A stretch of 64,000 nucleotides of DNA, from contig CAZDEO010000016.1 of the NCBI GenBank assembly GCA_964504445.1, positions 1 to 64,000 of the forward strand, in the 5' to 3' direction. The position numbers and the translations under genes were made by a program. Origin of the DNA: JACSRF01 sp964504445 (GTDB lineage: Bacteria > Chloroflexota > Anaerolineae > Promineifilales > Promineifilaceae). Shown one piece after another: positions 16,125 through 24,669 of this stretch. Positions within the stretch are counted from its first letter, which is position 1, and each line of letters opens with the position of its first letter. The notes under the pieces are model-generated. The model saw nothing but the letters and a program-made list of their open reading frames with translations. It had not been told where the DNA came from and ran no database searches.

Positions 16125-17999
16125 TTACTCCTTCGATTTAGCCGCCAGCATCATCAACTCCTGTATCCGCGGCAGCATGTGCGCCGGGTTAGGATGCAGC
16201 CCCTCTTGCACCAGAGCGCTGTCATACAACTGCTCAATGGACAGGTTGATGACGGGGGAATCGGGCTGCGCTTCCACCATCTTCGCCAGGCTGGCAATCA
16301 GTGGATGGTGGCGATTAACCTCTAAAATCTTCTTGGGCACTTCGTAGTTTTGGTCCAGGTAACGGTAAAGGCGCTGCATTTCGCGGTTTTGCGCGTCTTT
16401 GGGGGAAACCAGGCGCACCGGGCTGTCTTTCAACACTTTAGATTCACGGACTTCGACCACGCGATCGCCCAGGGTGGTGACGCAGCGCCCCACAAAGAGG
16501 TTGAACGCTTTTTCGGGAACGAGATCGTCGGCAACGGCCGTTTCTTCTTCTGCCAGCTCCGGCAATTCCAGTTCCGCATCATCAATATTCTGGAACGGCT
16601 TTTCCTTGTACTCCCCCATCATCGGCGCAATGAGGGCGTCCAGCGGATCAACCCAGTACAATACCTCTAACCCCCGCGCCTTGAAGGGATCCAGGTGCGG
16701 GCTGTTCGCCACCGACTTCTCATCATCCCCCACCACATAGTAAATGGCCTCCTGCTCAGCGCCCATACGCGCCAAGTATTCGTCCAAAGAGGTCAATCCT
16801 TCGCCGGCTGAGGAACGATAGCGGAAGAAAGGCAGCACTTCCTCTTTGGCCGCGGGGTCCGTCGCCACCCCCTCTTTAAAGGCGCGGCCAAATTCTTTCC
16901 AGAAAGTGGCGTACTTTTCCGGCTCATCCTTGGCCAATTTCTCCAATTCGCGGAAGATGCGCTTCTGAATGGTTTTACCCAACTGGCGCATAATGCGGTT
17001 GTTTTGCACCGTTTCGCGGCTTACGTTCAGCGGCAAATCCTCGCTGTCCACCACGCCGTCCACAAAACCCAGCCAGGCCGGCAGCAAATCGGTGCAATAC
17101 TCTTGAATGAGAACATTGTGGGAATAAAGCATGACGCCAGGGTCTTTGCGCGCCGCCAAAATGCCCGGCTCCCGCTTAGCGGGAATGAAGAGCAACGCCC
17201 GTAAATTGACCGGCACATCAGACGAAAAGTGCAGGGTGAGCAATGGCTCCTCAAATTCCATCGTCATCTGGCGGTAGAAATTTTTATAATCGTCGGCTTC
17301 CACTTGGGAAGGTTGCTTGCGCCATAAGGATTGCTGCTGGTTGGCCTGTTCCTCACCCACGTACACCGGAAACCGCACAAAATCGGAGTGTTTCTTCACC
17401 ACCTGGCGCAGCTTCCAATCGCTGGCAAATTCCTCGGCATCCTTCTTCAGGGTGATGTGAATTTCTGTGCCCCGGTCGTCTTTTTCAGCGTCCTCTACAC
17501 GAAAACTGTCGCTGCCGTCAGAAACCCAAGCTGCGGCGGCGGCCTCTTTTTGATAACTGCGCGACACCACGCGCACTTCATCTGCCACCATGAACACGGA
17601 GTAAAAGCCCACGCCAAACTGCCCAATCATGTCGCTGGGGTCCAGGTCGCCTTCGTTGAGGCGGCTGAGGAATTCGCGCGCGCCAGATTGGGCAATGGTG
17701 CCCAGGTTGCGCACCAATTCATCGCGGGTCATACCAATGCCACTGTCTTTGATGACGATGCGCTTGGGTTGTCCTTCTTCTACTTCGGGCACGTCTATGT
17801 GAATGGCCAACTCAGCGTCCACGTCTAGCACGTCGCGGTTAGTCAGCATCTCGAAGTGCATCCGTGTTAGGGCATCGGAGGCGTTGGAAATGAGTTCGCG
17901 CAGAAAAATATCGCGGTCTTTGTAGAGGGAATGCACCAAAATGTGCAAGAGTTGTTTGATTTCGGCTTTGAAGGTATAGGCGTTTGTCTGGTCTGTCAT
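16125..17999 (-). CDS. htpG: Hsp90-family chaperone HtpG
   Basis: Cytosolic ATP-dependent chaperone of 624 residues, normal for bacterial Hsp90. The GHKL ATPase domain is intact: LFLRELISNASDAL-type helix (here IFLRELISNASDA near 33), KDSGIGMT, and GQFGVGFYS in the lid and G2 box. The middle domain shows LPLNVSRE, with its catalytic Arg, then VQNNRIMRQ. It is transcribed alone on the minus strand, convergent with the PBP-like gene. One ACGGCCGT octamer lies at about 16535 in the acidic linker before the C-terminal domain, where an insertion would be tolerated. Confidence 0.97.
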   Translation of the reverse strand: MTDQTNAYTFKAEIKQLLHILVHSLYKDRDIFLRELISNASDALTRMHFEMLTNRDVLDVDAELAIHIDVPEVEEGQPKRIVIKDSGIGMTRDELVRNLGTIAQSGAREFLSRLNEGDLDPSDMIGQFGVGFYSVFMVADEVRVVSRSYQKEAAAAAWVSDGSDSFRVEDAEKDDRGTEIHITLKKDAEEFASDWKLRQVVKKHSDFVRFPVYVGEEQANQQQSLWRKQPSQVEADDYKNFYRQMTMEFEEPLLTLHFSSDVPVNLRALLFIPAKREPGILAARKDPGVMLYSHNVLIQEYCTDLLPAWLGFVDGVVDSEDLPLNVSRETVQNNRIMRQLGKTIQKRIFRELEKLAKDEPEKYATFWKEFGRAFKEGVATDPAAKEEVLPFFRYRSSAGEGLTSLDEYLARMGAEQEAIYYVVGDDEKSVANSPHLDPFKARGLEVLYWVDPLDALIAPMMGEYKEKPFQNIDDAELELPELAEEETAVADDLVPEKAFNLFVGRCVTTLGDRVVEVRESKVLKDSPVRLVSPKDAQNREMQRLYRYLDQNYEVPKKILEVNRHHPLIASLAKMVEAQPDSPVINLSIEQLYDSALVQEGLHPNPAHMLPRIQELMMLAAKSKE

Positions 18000-18122
18000 A
18001 GCTTTTCCTCTTCGATGATGGTTTTTTAGTTAGTTGGTTGGTTTTTTTGTTTTGCACCTGAAACCGCGGCTAAAAGGCCGGGGCGAAATATCCACTAGTT
18101 GAAAGTTCATGGCGGCAAAATT

Positions 18123-18155
18123 TGACGCCAGATTCCAGGTAACAATCTGACGTCA
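18123..18155. repeat. Imperfect 12-bp inverted repeat
   Basis: TGACGCCAGATT (18123-18134) and AATCTGACGTCA (18144-18155) pair with one wobble across a 9-nt loop, between pncB and htpG, both minus strand. It may be a transcript hairpin; there is no U-tract. The rest of the 198-nt gap shows nothing recognisable beyond a T/G-rich stretch near 18030. Confidence 0.5.
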
Positions 18156-18197
18156 GGGGGAATGGTAGCCAGATGAGGTTAGAAAAGCGTTAGCGGT

Positions 18198-19550
18198 TTA
18201 TAAATTTGTCAGGTCCACTGGTTCGAGGTCGGAGTTGGGAGCTACGGCACGGCCGTCTTTGGCCATATCTATCCAGTCATCACCCACTTTTATGCGTACC
18301 ACGTCAGCCGTGAAGTCGGTATTGGTTTCTTTGTCATTCAGCAGCAATGAGGATCCCACGCCGTAAATATCAGCAGGCACTTTGAGCTTTTCGAAACGGT
18401 TAATTTTTTCCGGGTTAAAGCCGCCAGTAGCCACAATGCGTACATTGCGGCAATACTCCTGAGCCATTTGGATACGTTCGCGGGGCAGATTCCATTGCTG
18501 CCAGGCCGTATCTAGCGCCTGGCGCACGTTGAAGACCAGCCGGGGCGTCACGCCCAGGTCGAGGAGGGGGTCACCCAGGGGCGGTACGCAAACATCGCGC
18601 ATGTTGCCGCTGGTGTCCAGGCGCACACCGTAGAGCACATACCGTTGGGCTTCGTCTTTTTCACCCGCCTCAATTAAGGTGGCGTACTGATCAAACATGG
18701 CTTTCATGGTGCGCAGGCTATCGGTAATGGAGTCGTTGTTGAAGTCTACCAGGGCAATGCGCAGCACGTCGGCGGGCACGTGCCGGGCAAAGGCCATCAT
18801 GGCGGCGGCGGTGTCGCTGAGGAAGCAGGCAATGGCGGCGTGGGCGATGGTGCCGCCGCCGCCGCCGCCCCACCAGTCGCCCTGGGCATCGGTGGAGATG
18901 AACGGCCGTAACCGGCCGGCAAAATCTTTGTTAAAGCGCGCCACAGCAATGTCATAGGCATAGCCATCGGCGGCCTGCACCTCGTGAATGTCGAAGCGAG
19001 CAGGGAAAAAGAGCACCGGTTTCCCTTTGGCGGCCCGCAACACGTTGTAGACGTTGGTAGCAATGCGGCTGCCCCGGCTGAGAATGCCCAACATGGGGGT
19101 TTCCAGCAAAGCAAAGTCACGGTAACGACCTTGCACTTTGATGACAGGCTGTACGCGCAGGGGGTCGCCCTGATATTCGGTGGTGGCGCCATCTTGAACG
19201 GCCGTAACCGCCAACGCATCCCACGTCTCCACCCATTCCCCATCCTCGGTAAAGAAGCCTGTGCAGTGGCGCAACATGGAGAGGGCTTTGTCTACGCCCA
19301 CCACCACCGTTTTTCCGGCGCGGCGCGTAAAAAACTGCATCTCCACTTCCAGGTCGCCCACATTCAAGCCCTGTGGGTCACGCCCTATTTCCCGCGCATA
19401 CTCCCCCTGGTACCCCCCATTGTGGCGCACGCCATCCAGCATGGTCAAGATATTCTCGAAGTATTTATCCGAGTACCAACCACGCCGCATGCGTTCTACG
19501 TCCAGCTTAAAAACCTTGTTTGTCAGCCGTTGGCCGTTAAAAATGCTCAT
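18198..19550 (-). CDS. pncB: Nicotinate phosphoribosyltransferase
   Basis: Converts nicotinate, PRPP and ATP to nicotinate mononucleotide, the entry step of the Preiss-Handler route to NAD. The 450-residue protein carries family segments near the C-terminus: ATGGFNPEKI (PRPP/phosphate region) and YGVGSSLLL, with an N-terminal substrate loop RMRRGWYSDKYF. The His that is autophosphorylated in the family cannot be placed with certainty by eye. It is preceded on the same strand, 75 nt away, by the cDPG-synthetase-like gene, with an inverted repeat between. A glycine run (residues 226-230) is encoded by GCC/GCG repeats near 18850. Confidence 0.8.
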   Translation of the reverse strand: MSIFNGQRLTNKVFKLDVERMRRGWYSDKYFENILTMLDGVRHNGGYQGEYAREIGRDPQGLNVGDLEVEMQFFTRRAGKTVVVGVDKALSMLRHCTGFFTEDGEWVETWDALAVTAVQDGATTEYQGDPLRVQPVIKVQGRYRDFALLETPMLGILSRGSRIATNVYNVLRAAKGKPVLFFPARFDIHEVQAADGYAYDIAVARFNKDFAGRLRPFISTDAQGDWWGGGGGGTIAHAAIACFLSDTAAAMMAFARHVPADVLRIALVDFNNDSITDSLRTMKAMFDQYATLIEAGEKDEAQRYVLYGVRLDTSGNMRDVCVPPLGDPLLDLGVTPRLVFNVRQALDTAWQQWNLPRERIQMAQEYCRNVRIVATGGFNPEKINRFEKLKVPADIYGVGSSLLLNDKETNTDFTADVVRIKVGDDWIDMAKDGRAVAPNSDLEPVDLTNL

Positions 19551-19563
19551 AATAATTTAGGGG

Positions 19564-19618
19564 TTAGTTGGATGGTTGGTAAAGAACTAAACTCACTAAC
19601 CAACCATCCAGCTAACCG
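19564..19618. repeat. 18-bp imperfect inverted repeat in intergenic spacer
   Basis: GTTAGTTGGATGGTTGGT and ACCAACCATCCAGCTAAC form arms that match at 17 of 18 positions, separated by about 18 nt, and fill the 75-nt gap between pncB and the upstream gene. The arms are built from short TTGG-type units like the heptad repeats at other junctions. No U-tract follows on either strand. Confidence 0.7.
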
Positions 19619-19625
19619 ACACATT

Positions 19626-20957
19626 TTATTTGCCAAAGGTTTGTCGCAGCAGGTCTGTAAGGGTAGGCTGACCAATCTCTTGCAGTTCATACCGCACGCG
19701 TTGGCTGGGCAGCTTGATGTTGATGATTTTTGCCAGGTCAATGGGCGTGGCCACAATCACCATGTCTGCCGGCGTCTGGTTGATGGTCTCTTCCAGGTCA
19801 GCCATCTGTGCTTTGCCATAGCCCATGGCGGGCAGCACGCTGCCGGTGGTGGGGTATTTTTCGTAGGTGGCGGCAATGGTGCGCACGGCGTAGGGACGGG
19901 GGTCGATAATTTCGGCGGCGTCGAAGTAGTTGGCGGCTACCACGCCAGCCCCATAGGCCATTTCGCCGTGGGTCAGAGTGGGGCCATCTTCAACAACCAG
20001 CACGCGCTTGCCGCGAATGGCGGCGGGGTCATCAACAAAGATGGGCGAGGCCGCTTTGACAATGACGGCCGTTTTGTTAACCGACCGGACATTTTGCTGC
20101 ACCTCCACCACGTTGTGGTGATCGGCCGTGTCTACTTTGTTAATTACAACCACATCAGCCATGCGCAAATTGGTCTCGCCAGGGTGGTACCGTAGTTCAT
20201 GGCCGGGACGATGCGGGTCTACCACCACAATGTGCAGGTCAGAATGGTAGAAAGGCACGTCATTGTTACCACCATCCCAAATGATGATGTCCGCTTCTGC
20301 CTCCGCCTGGCGCAAAATAGCTTCGTAGTCCACGCCGGCGTAAATGACCGCGCCACGCTCTACGTAGGGTTCATACTCCTCGCGCTCTTCAATAGTGCAG
20401 TTATGGCGGTCCATATCCTCATAGCTGGCAAACCGCTGTACGGCCTGGGCAGCCAGATCGCCATAGGGCATGGGGTGCCGAATAGCCACCACGCGCTGGA
20501 AGCCCAGGTCATCTTGCAAAATGCTGAGAATGCGGCGCGAGGTCTGGCTTTTGCCGCAGCCAGTACGCACGGCCCCTACAGAAACCAGGGGCTTGCTCGA
20601 TTTCAACGAGGTCTGCGCCGCGCTTAGCAAGCGAAAGCTGGCTCCGGCCGCCAAGACGCGAGAAGCCTGGTGCATAACGAATTCATGAGAAATGTCAGAA
20701 TAGGAAAAGACAACTTCGTCGGCGTCATAGGTGCGAATTAACTCTTCAAGCTCGTCTTCAGGGTGAATAGGGATGCCGGCAGGATACTGGCTGCCAGCCA
20801 ACTGGGGTGGGTATTGCCGCCCTTCTATGTTGGGAATTTGCGTGGCGGTGAAGGCGACCACCTGATACTGATTATTTTGGCGAAAGTAGGTGTTGAAGTT
20901 GTGAAAGTCGCGGCCGGCTGCGCCCATGATGATAACTTTTGTCGGTTGTGTGTCCAT
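19626..20957 (-). CDS. Cyclic 2,3-diphosphoglycerate synthetase-like P-loop protein
   Basis: A 443-residue cytoplasmic protein of the family named after archaeal cyclic 2,3-diphosphoglycerate synthetase. The N-terminus begins KVIIMGAAGRDFHNFN, a Rossmann-like strand-loop. The nucleotide-binding P-loop VGAVRTGCGKSQTS lies at residues 128-141, followed by WDGGNND and the GTPase-like specificity motif NKVD. In archaea the enzyme makes a thermoprotectant; most bacterial homologues have no shown function, so the name is by homology only. A Shine-Dalgarno GGAG precedes the ATG. Confidence 0.75.
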   Translation of the reverse strand: MDTQPTKVIIMGAAGRDFHNFNTYFRQNNQYQVVAFTATQIPNIEGRQYPPQLAGSQYPAGIPIHPEDELEELIRTYDADEVVFSYSDISHEFVMHQASRVLAAGASFRLLSAAQTSLKSSKPLVSVGAVRTGCGKSQTSRRILSILQDDLGFQRVVAIRHPMPYGDLAAQAVQRFASYEDMDRHNCTIEEREEYEPYVERGAVIYAGVDYEAILRQAEAEADIIIWDGGNNDVPFYHSDLHIVVVDPHRPGHELRYHPGETNLRMADVVVINKVDTADHHNVVEVQQNVRSVNKTAVIVKAASPIFVDDPAAIRGKRVLVVEDGPTLTHGEMAYGAGVVAANYFDAAEIIDPRPYAVRTIAATYEKYPTTGSVLPAMGYGKAQMADLEETINQTPADMVIVATPIDLAKIINIKLPSQRVRYELQEIGQPTLTDLLRQTFGK

Positions 20958-21100
20958 AAAAAATTTCTCCTGAAAAGTGGGATAGTTGGTGGAAACGGCC
21001 GTGCCTCACTGCCTGTTTCCTAACGGGTATCATATCAAAATCCGCTTAAGAGGCCACTGCCCGCCTTATAGCTTGAAGCCAAGATTATGTTGATTGATAT

Positions 21101-21128
21101 TTGATATTATGAAAAGTAATGCTATAAT
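21101..21128 (+). promoter_or_regulatory. Strong sigma-70-type promoter
   Basis: TTGATA (21101-21106), a 16-bp spacer and a perfect TATAAT (21123-21128) point at the Xer recombinase gene 240 nt downstream. The transcript would start near 21135 and first run through a structured region ending in a terminator-like hairpin. Confidence 0.75.
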
Positions 21129-21134
21129 GCCACT

Positions 21135-21293
21135 AGTTTTATCTAACATAAAGTAAAACCCTACGAATGATTAACACAGGTACTTACTGTGTACCGCATA
21201 AGATATTCATGACACACAGAAGCGGCAAACTATTTCTGCCCCCAAAAGCCAGTTTATTCAACTGCTGTCTGTGTGTTGGTAGTTTGCTTTTTT
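21135..21293 (+). ncRNA. Structured leader or small RNA with terminator-like end
   Basis: The 410-nt gap 20958-21367 carries a promoter and then this ordered structure. A hairpin ACACAG/CTGTGT is at 21174-21192. Stem A pairs ACACACAGA (21212-21220) with TCTGTGTGT (21268-21276). Stem B pairs GCAAACTA (21225-21232) with TAGTTTGC (21280-21287) and is followed by six T residues. A small hairpin CAGTT/AACTG (21250-21264) sits inside. A and B are interleaved (A B A' B'), so they are mutually exclusive or form a pseudoknot. It could be an attenuator for the recombinase gene or a free-standing RNA of about 160 nt; no known class is recognised. Confidence 0.5.
21225..21293 (+). terminator. Terminator-like hairpin with U-tract
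   Basis: The 8-bp stem GCAAACTA/TAGTTTGC (21225-21232 with 21280-21287) is followed immediately by six T residues at 21288-21293. The loop is large (47 nt) but holds a second small hairpin that would shorten it. Confidence 0.5.
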
Positions 21294-21367
21294 GTATTGG
21301 TAATTTGTATGTGAATGTACTGGTAACCTCCAGCATGACATTTTAGTTCCTTCAGGAGTAATAGGCG

Positions 21368-22255
21368 ATGGAAGAACAACTATTCGCCTTTTTGGATTTC
21401 CTGCAAACAGAATATAAATACTCTCCTAATACGATTGCAGCGTACAAAAACGATCTCAATCAGTTCGTGCAGTTCATCCAAAAAAATTATCCCCATGTGG
21501 AGCAATGGACAGAAGCTGCAGATGATGTGGTGGGTGCCTACGTCCTCTATATGGATGAGCAAGACTATGCTTCTTCATCGGTAGCCCGAAAGGTAGCGGC
21601 GGTAAAATCTTTTTTCAATTACCTGATCTCAAAGGGCATGATCAAAGAAAATCCGACCACAGAAATTGAATCCCCCAAGGTTGAAAAACGTTTGCCCAAA
21701 CCTCTTTCGTTGGATGACGTTGAATTGCTATTGGACGCCCCAACCCACAAAAAAAGCGCAAAAAATTTGCGGGATACTGCTCTACTAACTACCTTGTACG
21801 CCACTGGAATGCGGGTAACGGAAGTTGTTTCACTACAACTGCCTGACGTGGATATGCGCAAGAAAGTTTTGTACTGCCCGGGCAAGGACGGAGAAATCCG
21901 CGAACTACCTTTTGACAAAGAAACGCAAGCTGTTTTGCAAGAATATTTGGAAAACGGCCGTCCACATTTGTTGAAAAACAAGAATGAACAAGCGTTATTC
22001 TTAAACCATCGGGGGCAACAGCTTACCCGACAGGGATTGTGGCTCATTATCAAAGCGTATGCCAAGGAAGCAAAGCTGAGCGTGTCGGTGACGCCGCACA
22101 CGTTGCGCCACAGTTTTGCTGCCCATAAACTTGCCCGGGGCACTAATCTGCAAGAAGTTCAACAGCTTTTGGGGCATGCCAACATCTCTACAACACAAAT
22201 TTATACGCAATTAGAGCAAACTGCCGATGGGAAAGATGCCGAATCGCAAGGTTAG
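21368..22255 (+). CDS. xerD: Tyrosine recombinase of the XerC/XerD type
   Basis: A 295-residue site-specific recombinase, normal Xer length. The N-terminal SAM-like DNA-binding domain (FLDFLQTEYKYSPNTIAAYKNDL) is followed by the catalytic domain with all active-site residues visible: Arg149 (ATGMRVTE), Lys173 (PGKDGEIR), His244 and Arg247 (HTLRHSF), His270 (LLGHANIS) and the nucleophile Tyr279 (TTQIYTQL). Xer proteins resolve chromosome dimers at dif. No flanking att repeats or phage genes are seen, so a chromosomal Xer role is more likely than an integrase role. GGAG at about 10 nt precedes the ATG. The gene lies 36 nt before the PNP gene. Confidence 0.88.
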   Translation: MEEQLFAFLDFLQTEYKYSPNTIAAYKNDLNQFVQFIQKNYPHVEQWTEAADDVVGAYVLYMDEQDYASSSVARKVAAVKSFFNYLISKGMIKENPTTEIESPKVEKRLPKPLSLDDVELLLDAPTHKKSAKNLRDTALLTTLYATGMRVTEVVSLQLPDVDMRKKVLYCPGKDGEIRELPFDKETQAVLQEYLENGRPHLLKNKNEQALFLNHRGQQLTRQGLWLIIKAYAKEAKLSVSVTPHTLRHSFAAHKLARGTNLQEVQQLLGHANISTTQIYTQLEQTADGKDAESQG

Positions 22256-22291
22256 CGGTTTACTTTTCTCCTCAACACAAGGAATTAAAGA

Positions 22292-23137
22292 ATGAGCAAA
22301 TTTCTTACGCCGGCACAGGTTGCTGAAGCAACGGCCGTTGTCCGCAGCTTCACCTCCCAAAAACCCACCATCGGGCTGGTGCTGGGTTCTGGCCTTAGCA
22401 GCCTGGCTGATGGGCTGACCAACGCCGACATTATTGCCAGCAAAGACATTCCGCATTGGCCCACCTCCACCGTAGCCGGGCATACCGGGCGATTAATCAT
22501 TGGCCAACTACATAATCAGCATGTTCTCGTGCTACAAGGACGCTCCCACTATTACGAAGGGTTGTCCATGAGCCAAATTACTCTACCCGTAAGAGTAATG
22601 CATGGTCTGGGCATCCGCACCCTCATTGTCACCAACGCCGCCGGGGGCATCAACGCCAGCTTTGCCCCTGGCGACCTGATGCTCATTAAAGACCATTTGA
22701 ATATGCTGGGCATGGCAGGACACAACCCTCTGCGCGGCCCCAACGATGACGCTATTGGCCCGCGCTTTCCTGATATGACCGAACCCTACAGTGCGGAATT
22801 ACGCCATTTGGCCCACCATGTTGCCCACGAACTGGGTTTTAGCCTACAAGAGGGCGTCTATGCTTATGTTGCCGGCCCCAGCTATGAAACACCGGCTGAA
22901 CTGCGCTTTTTGCGCATGGGCGGTGCGGATGCCGTAGGCATGTCTACTGTGCCTTCGGTTATTGTGGCTCGCCATGCCGGCATGAATGTCTTAGGCATTT
23001 CTACTATTACCAATATGGCTGTACCTGACCCGGTGCCGGGCACCAAGTTAACTCACGATGAGGTTTTGGAAACGGGTCAACGGGTTATTCCCCGCCTGAC
23101 AAACTTGATTCATGGGGTTGTGCAGCGGCTACCTTAG
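22292..23137 (+). CDS. punA: Purine nucleoside phosphorylase, trimeric class
   Basis: Phosphorolysis of inosine and guanosine in purine salvage. The 281-residue sequence shows the class I PNP signatures: VLGSGLSSLAD for phosphate binding, GRSHYYEG, VTNAAGGIN, GPSYETPAE and the base-binding GMSTVPSVIVARH followed by TNMA. It is transcribed after the Xer gene and ends at a strong bidirectional terminator at 23162-23204. AAGGAA lies before the ATG. Confidence 0.93.
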   Translation: MSKFLTPAQVAEATAVVRSFTSQKPTIGLVLGSGLSSLADGLTNADIIASKDIPHWPTSTVAGHTGRLIIGQLHNQHVLVLQGRSHYYEGLSMSQITLPVRVMHGLGIRTLIVTNAAGGINASFAPGDLMLIKDHLNMLGMAGHNPLRGPNDDAIGPRFPDMTEPYSAELRHLAHHVAHELGFSLQEGVYAYVAGPSYETPAELRFLRMGGADAVGMSTVPSVIVARHAGMNVLGISTITNMAVPDPVPGTKLTHDEVLETGQRVIPRLTNLIHGVVQRLP

Positions 23138-23161
23138 TGGACAACTTGCCGACGAAAGAAT

Positions 23162-23204
23162 AAAAAGCTGGTGATTGACAATGGAGTCTGATCACCAGCT
23201 TTTT
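23162..23204. terminator. Bidirectional rho-independent terminator
   Basis: A 14-bp perfect stem (23162-23175 with 23191-23204) made of AAAAAGCTGGTGAT and its complement, with a 15-nt loop. The A- and T-tracts at the ends make it work in both directions; it ends the punA transcript. Confidence 0.9.
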
Positions 23205-23293
23205 GAGTGCAAGCCCATCAGTACGTCAATTTGTCAGCCTGAAGCGCTAACCGGCTAACAAGCTGAGTGCCTGAGCGCCTGAATTGACTTTTT

Positions 23294-24067
23294 ATGGAAA
23301 GGTTTTACGTCTTCCTAATTCGTAATGATGTTTGGATATACATTCTTTGTGCCTTTGGCCTGTTTTGGTACAGCACAGAGTTGTGGCGAGCGTGGCAAAT
23401 TTTGCGTCGGGCAGTGTTTGGTTTGGAACGAGAGACAGGCACGCGGAGGCGCAATAATGCGCTGGCTTTTATGTTCGTTTTGGGAGCCATTGCGGGTGGC
23501 GTTTTTTATGTCAACAGCAGCATCGCCCCGACACTGCCACCAGAACTTTTGCGCCCGCCCACACCCACGCCGGATATTTTCTCGACGCCGCTTTCCTCGC
23601 CGACACCGTTGTATACGGCCGTTCCTCCCACACCCACTGGCGTTTTAGCCCCCACCGTCACCCTGCCCGGCGTGTTGGTATTACCTGGGGAAGAGGAAGT
23701 AACGCTGGAACCCACGGAAACGGCCGTGCCCGAAGCCACCGCCACCCCTTTCATTGGCTGCCGGGTTAACCTGAACATCATCGAACCCGGAGAAGGCAGT
23801 GTGGTCAGCGGCATGGTTGCCTTTAGTGGCACGGCCAACACCCCCGACTTCGGTTATTACACCCTGGAAGCCAACGGTCCGCAAACCAACGGGCAATGGG
23901 CTTCGCTGTTGGGGCGTACCATTGACCAACCGGTGAACAATAGCTTTTTGGGCAATGCCGACCTGAGCGAATGGGTGCCTGGACCCTATCTCATTCGCCT
24001 AACGGCCGTAGACCAGCAGGGCAGCACCACCGGCTCCTGCGTCATTCAGGTCACATTAAGTAATTAG
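23294..24067 (+). CDS. Membrane-anchored protein with Thr/Pro stalk and Ig-like domain
   Basis: A 257-residue protein with two N-terminal transmembrane helices (about 13-31 and 55-75), a basic loop between them, a Thr/Pro-rich stalk (about 80-155) and a C-terminal beta-domain beginning NLNIIEPGEGSVVSG and ending TGSCVIQVTL. That domain resembles the small beta-sandwich domains appended to penicillin-binding proteins and other wall proteins in Chloroflexota. Topology would place the beta-domain outside. No enzyme motif is present. It is followed by heptad repeats at its stop codon and converges on rsmD. Confidence 0.7.
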   Translation: MERFYVFLIRNDVWIYILCAFGLFWYSTELWRAWQILRRAVFGLERETGTRRRNNALAFMFVLGAIAGGVFYVNSSIAPTLPPELLRPPTPTPDIFSTPLSSPTPLYTAVPPTPTGVLAPTVTLPGVLVLPGEEEVTLEPTETAVPEATATPFIGCRVNLNIIEPGEGSVVSGMVAFSGTANTPDFGYYTLEANGPQTNGQWASLLGRTIDQPVNNSFLGNADLSEWVPGPYLIRLTAVDQQGSTTGSCVIQVTLSN

Positions 24068-24112
24068 CTGTCAGCCCTTAGCTGTCAGCACTATCATTGA
24101 CTATTGGCTATT
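24064..24112. repeat. Heptanucleotide repeat run (seven units) overlapping rsmD 3' end
   Basis: Seven consecutive heptads, including TTAGCTG twice, TCAGCCC/TCAGCAC and GACTATT/GGCTATT, cover the end of the 23294 gene and run into rsmD, whose last codons (Ile-Ala-Asn-Ser-Gln) they encode on the other strand. Confidence 0.8.
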
Positions 24113-24654
24113 TCGTAAAAATCTAGTTGCGTATTCCCGTATTTTCGTTGGTCGTAGAGGGCCAGGGTTTTGCGAGGAAATTCAGCGTATTCTTTGGGGT
24201 CAATTTGCACAACGACAATGCCAGTGGGGTTGAGATAGGTTAACGGCCGTTCCGCCACCATCGCCAGCACTTCCGCCCAAATGCCCTTGTACTGCGGTGG
24301 CGCCACGTACAGCACATCAAACTTCTGAGCCTGCTCCCGCTGCAGAAAAGCAAAGGCGTCAGCCTGCACCACCTGGGCGCCAGCCCCTAACCCCGTATGC
24401 TGCAAATTATCTTTGATGACACGAATGGCAGCATAGGCATTATCTACAAATACCACTTCCTGGGCGCCGCGACTCAGCGCCTCAATGCCCACCTGCCCCG
24501 TTCCGGCGAATAAATCTAGCCAGCGCGTGCCCACCACGTCATGACCCAAAATATTGAAGAGGTTTTCCTTCACCCGGTCCATTATTGGCCGGGTTGTGTC
24601 CCCTGGAACCTGCTTCAGCTTGCGCCCTTTGGCCCGGCCAGCAATAACCCGCAC
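24094..24654 (-). CDS. rsmD: 16S rRNA (guanine-966-N2)-methyltransferase RsmD
   Basis: Methylates G966 of 16S rRNA using SAM. I start at GTG 24654 (protein begins RVIAGRAKGRKL, as in the family), preceded by a G-rich site GGGGG, rather than at an upstream ATG that lies inside an inverted repeat. Signatures are RPIMDRVKENLFNIL and the SAM motif LDLFAGTGQVGIEALSRGA. The catalytic motif IV, usually D/N-PPY/F, reads VAPPQY here, so the acidic residue is replaced by Ala. The C-terminus is written by heptad repeats. Confidence 0.87.
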   Translation of the reverse strand: MRVIAGRAKGRKLKQVPGDTTRPIMDRVKENLFNILGHDVVGTRWLDLFAGTGQVGIEALSRGAQEVVFVDNAYAAIRVIKDNLQHTGLGAGAQVVQADAFAFLQREQAQKFDVLYVAPPQYKGIWAEVLAMVAERPLTYLNPTGIVVVQIDPKEYAEFPRKTLALYDQRKYGNTQLDFYEIANSQ

Positions 24655-24669
24655 AAAACACCCCCAAAA

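Noticed and set aside
18984..20195. Long plus-strand open frame (about 400 codons) opposite pncB and the cDPG-synthetase-like gene
   Set aside because: It crosses two well-supported genes and their spacer and has no family features; it is a shadow from codon bias.
21135..21293. 6S RNA or another named RNA class
   Set aside because: Length is right, but the 5' and 3' ends do not pair into the long closing stem expected of 6S RNA.
21368..22255. Phage or genomic-island integrase
   Set aside because: Standard Xer length and residues, no tRNA within 14 kb, no att repeats or phage genes.
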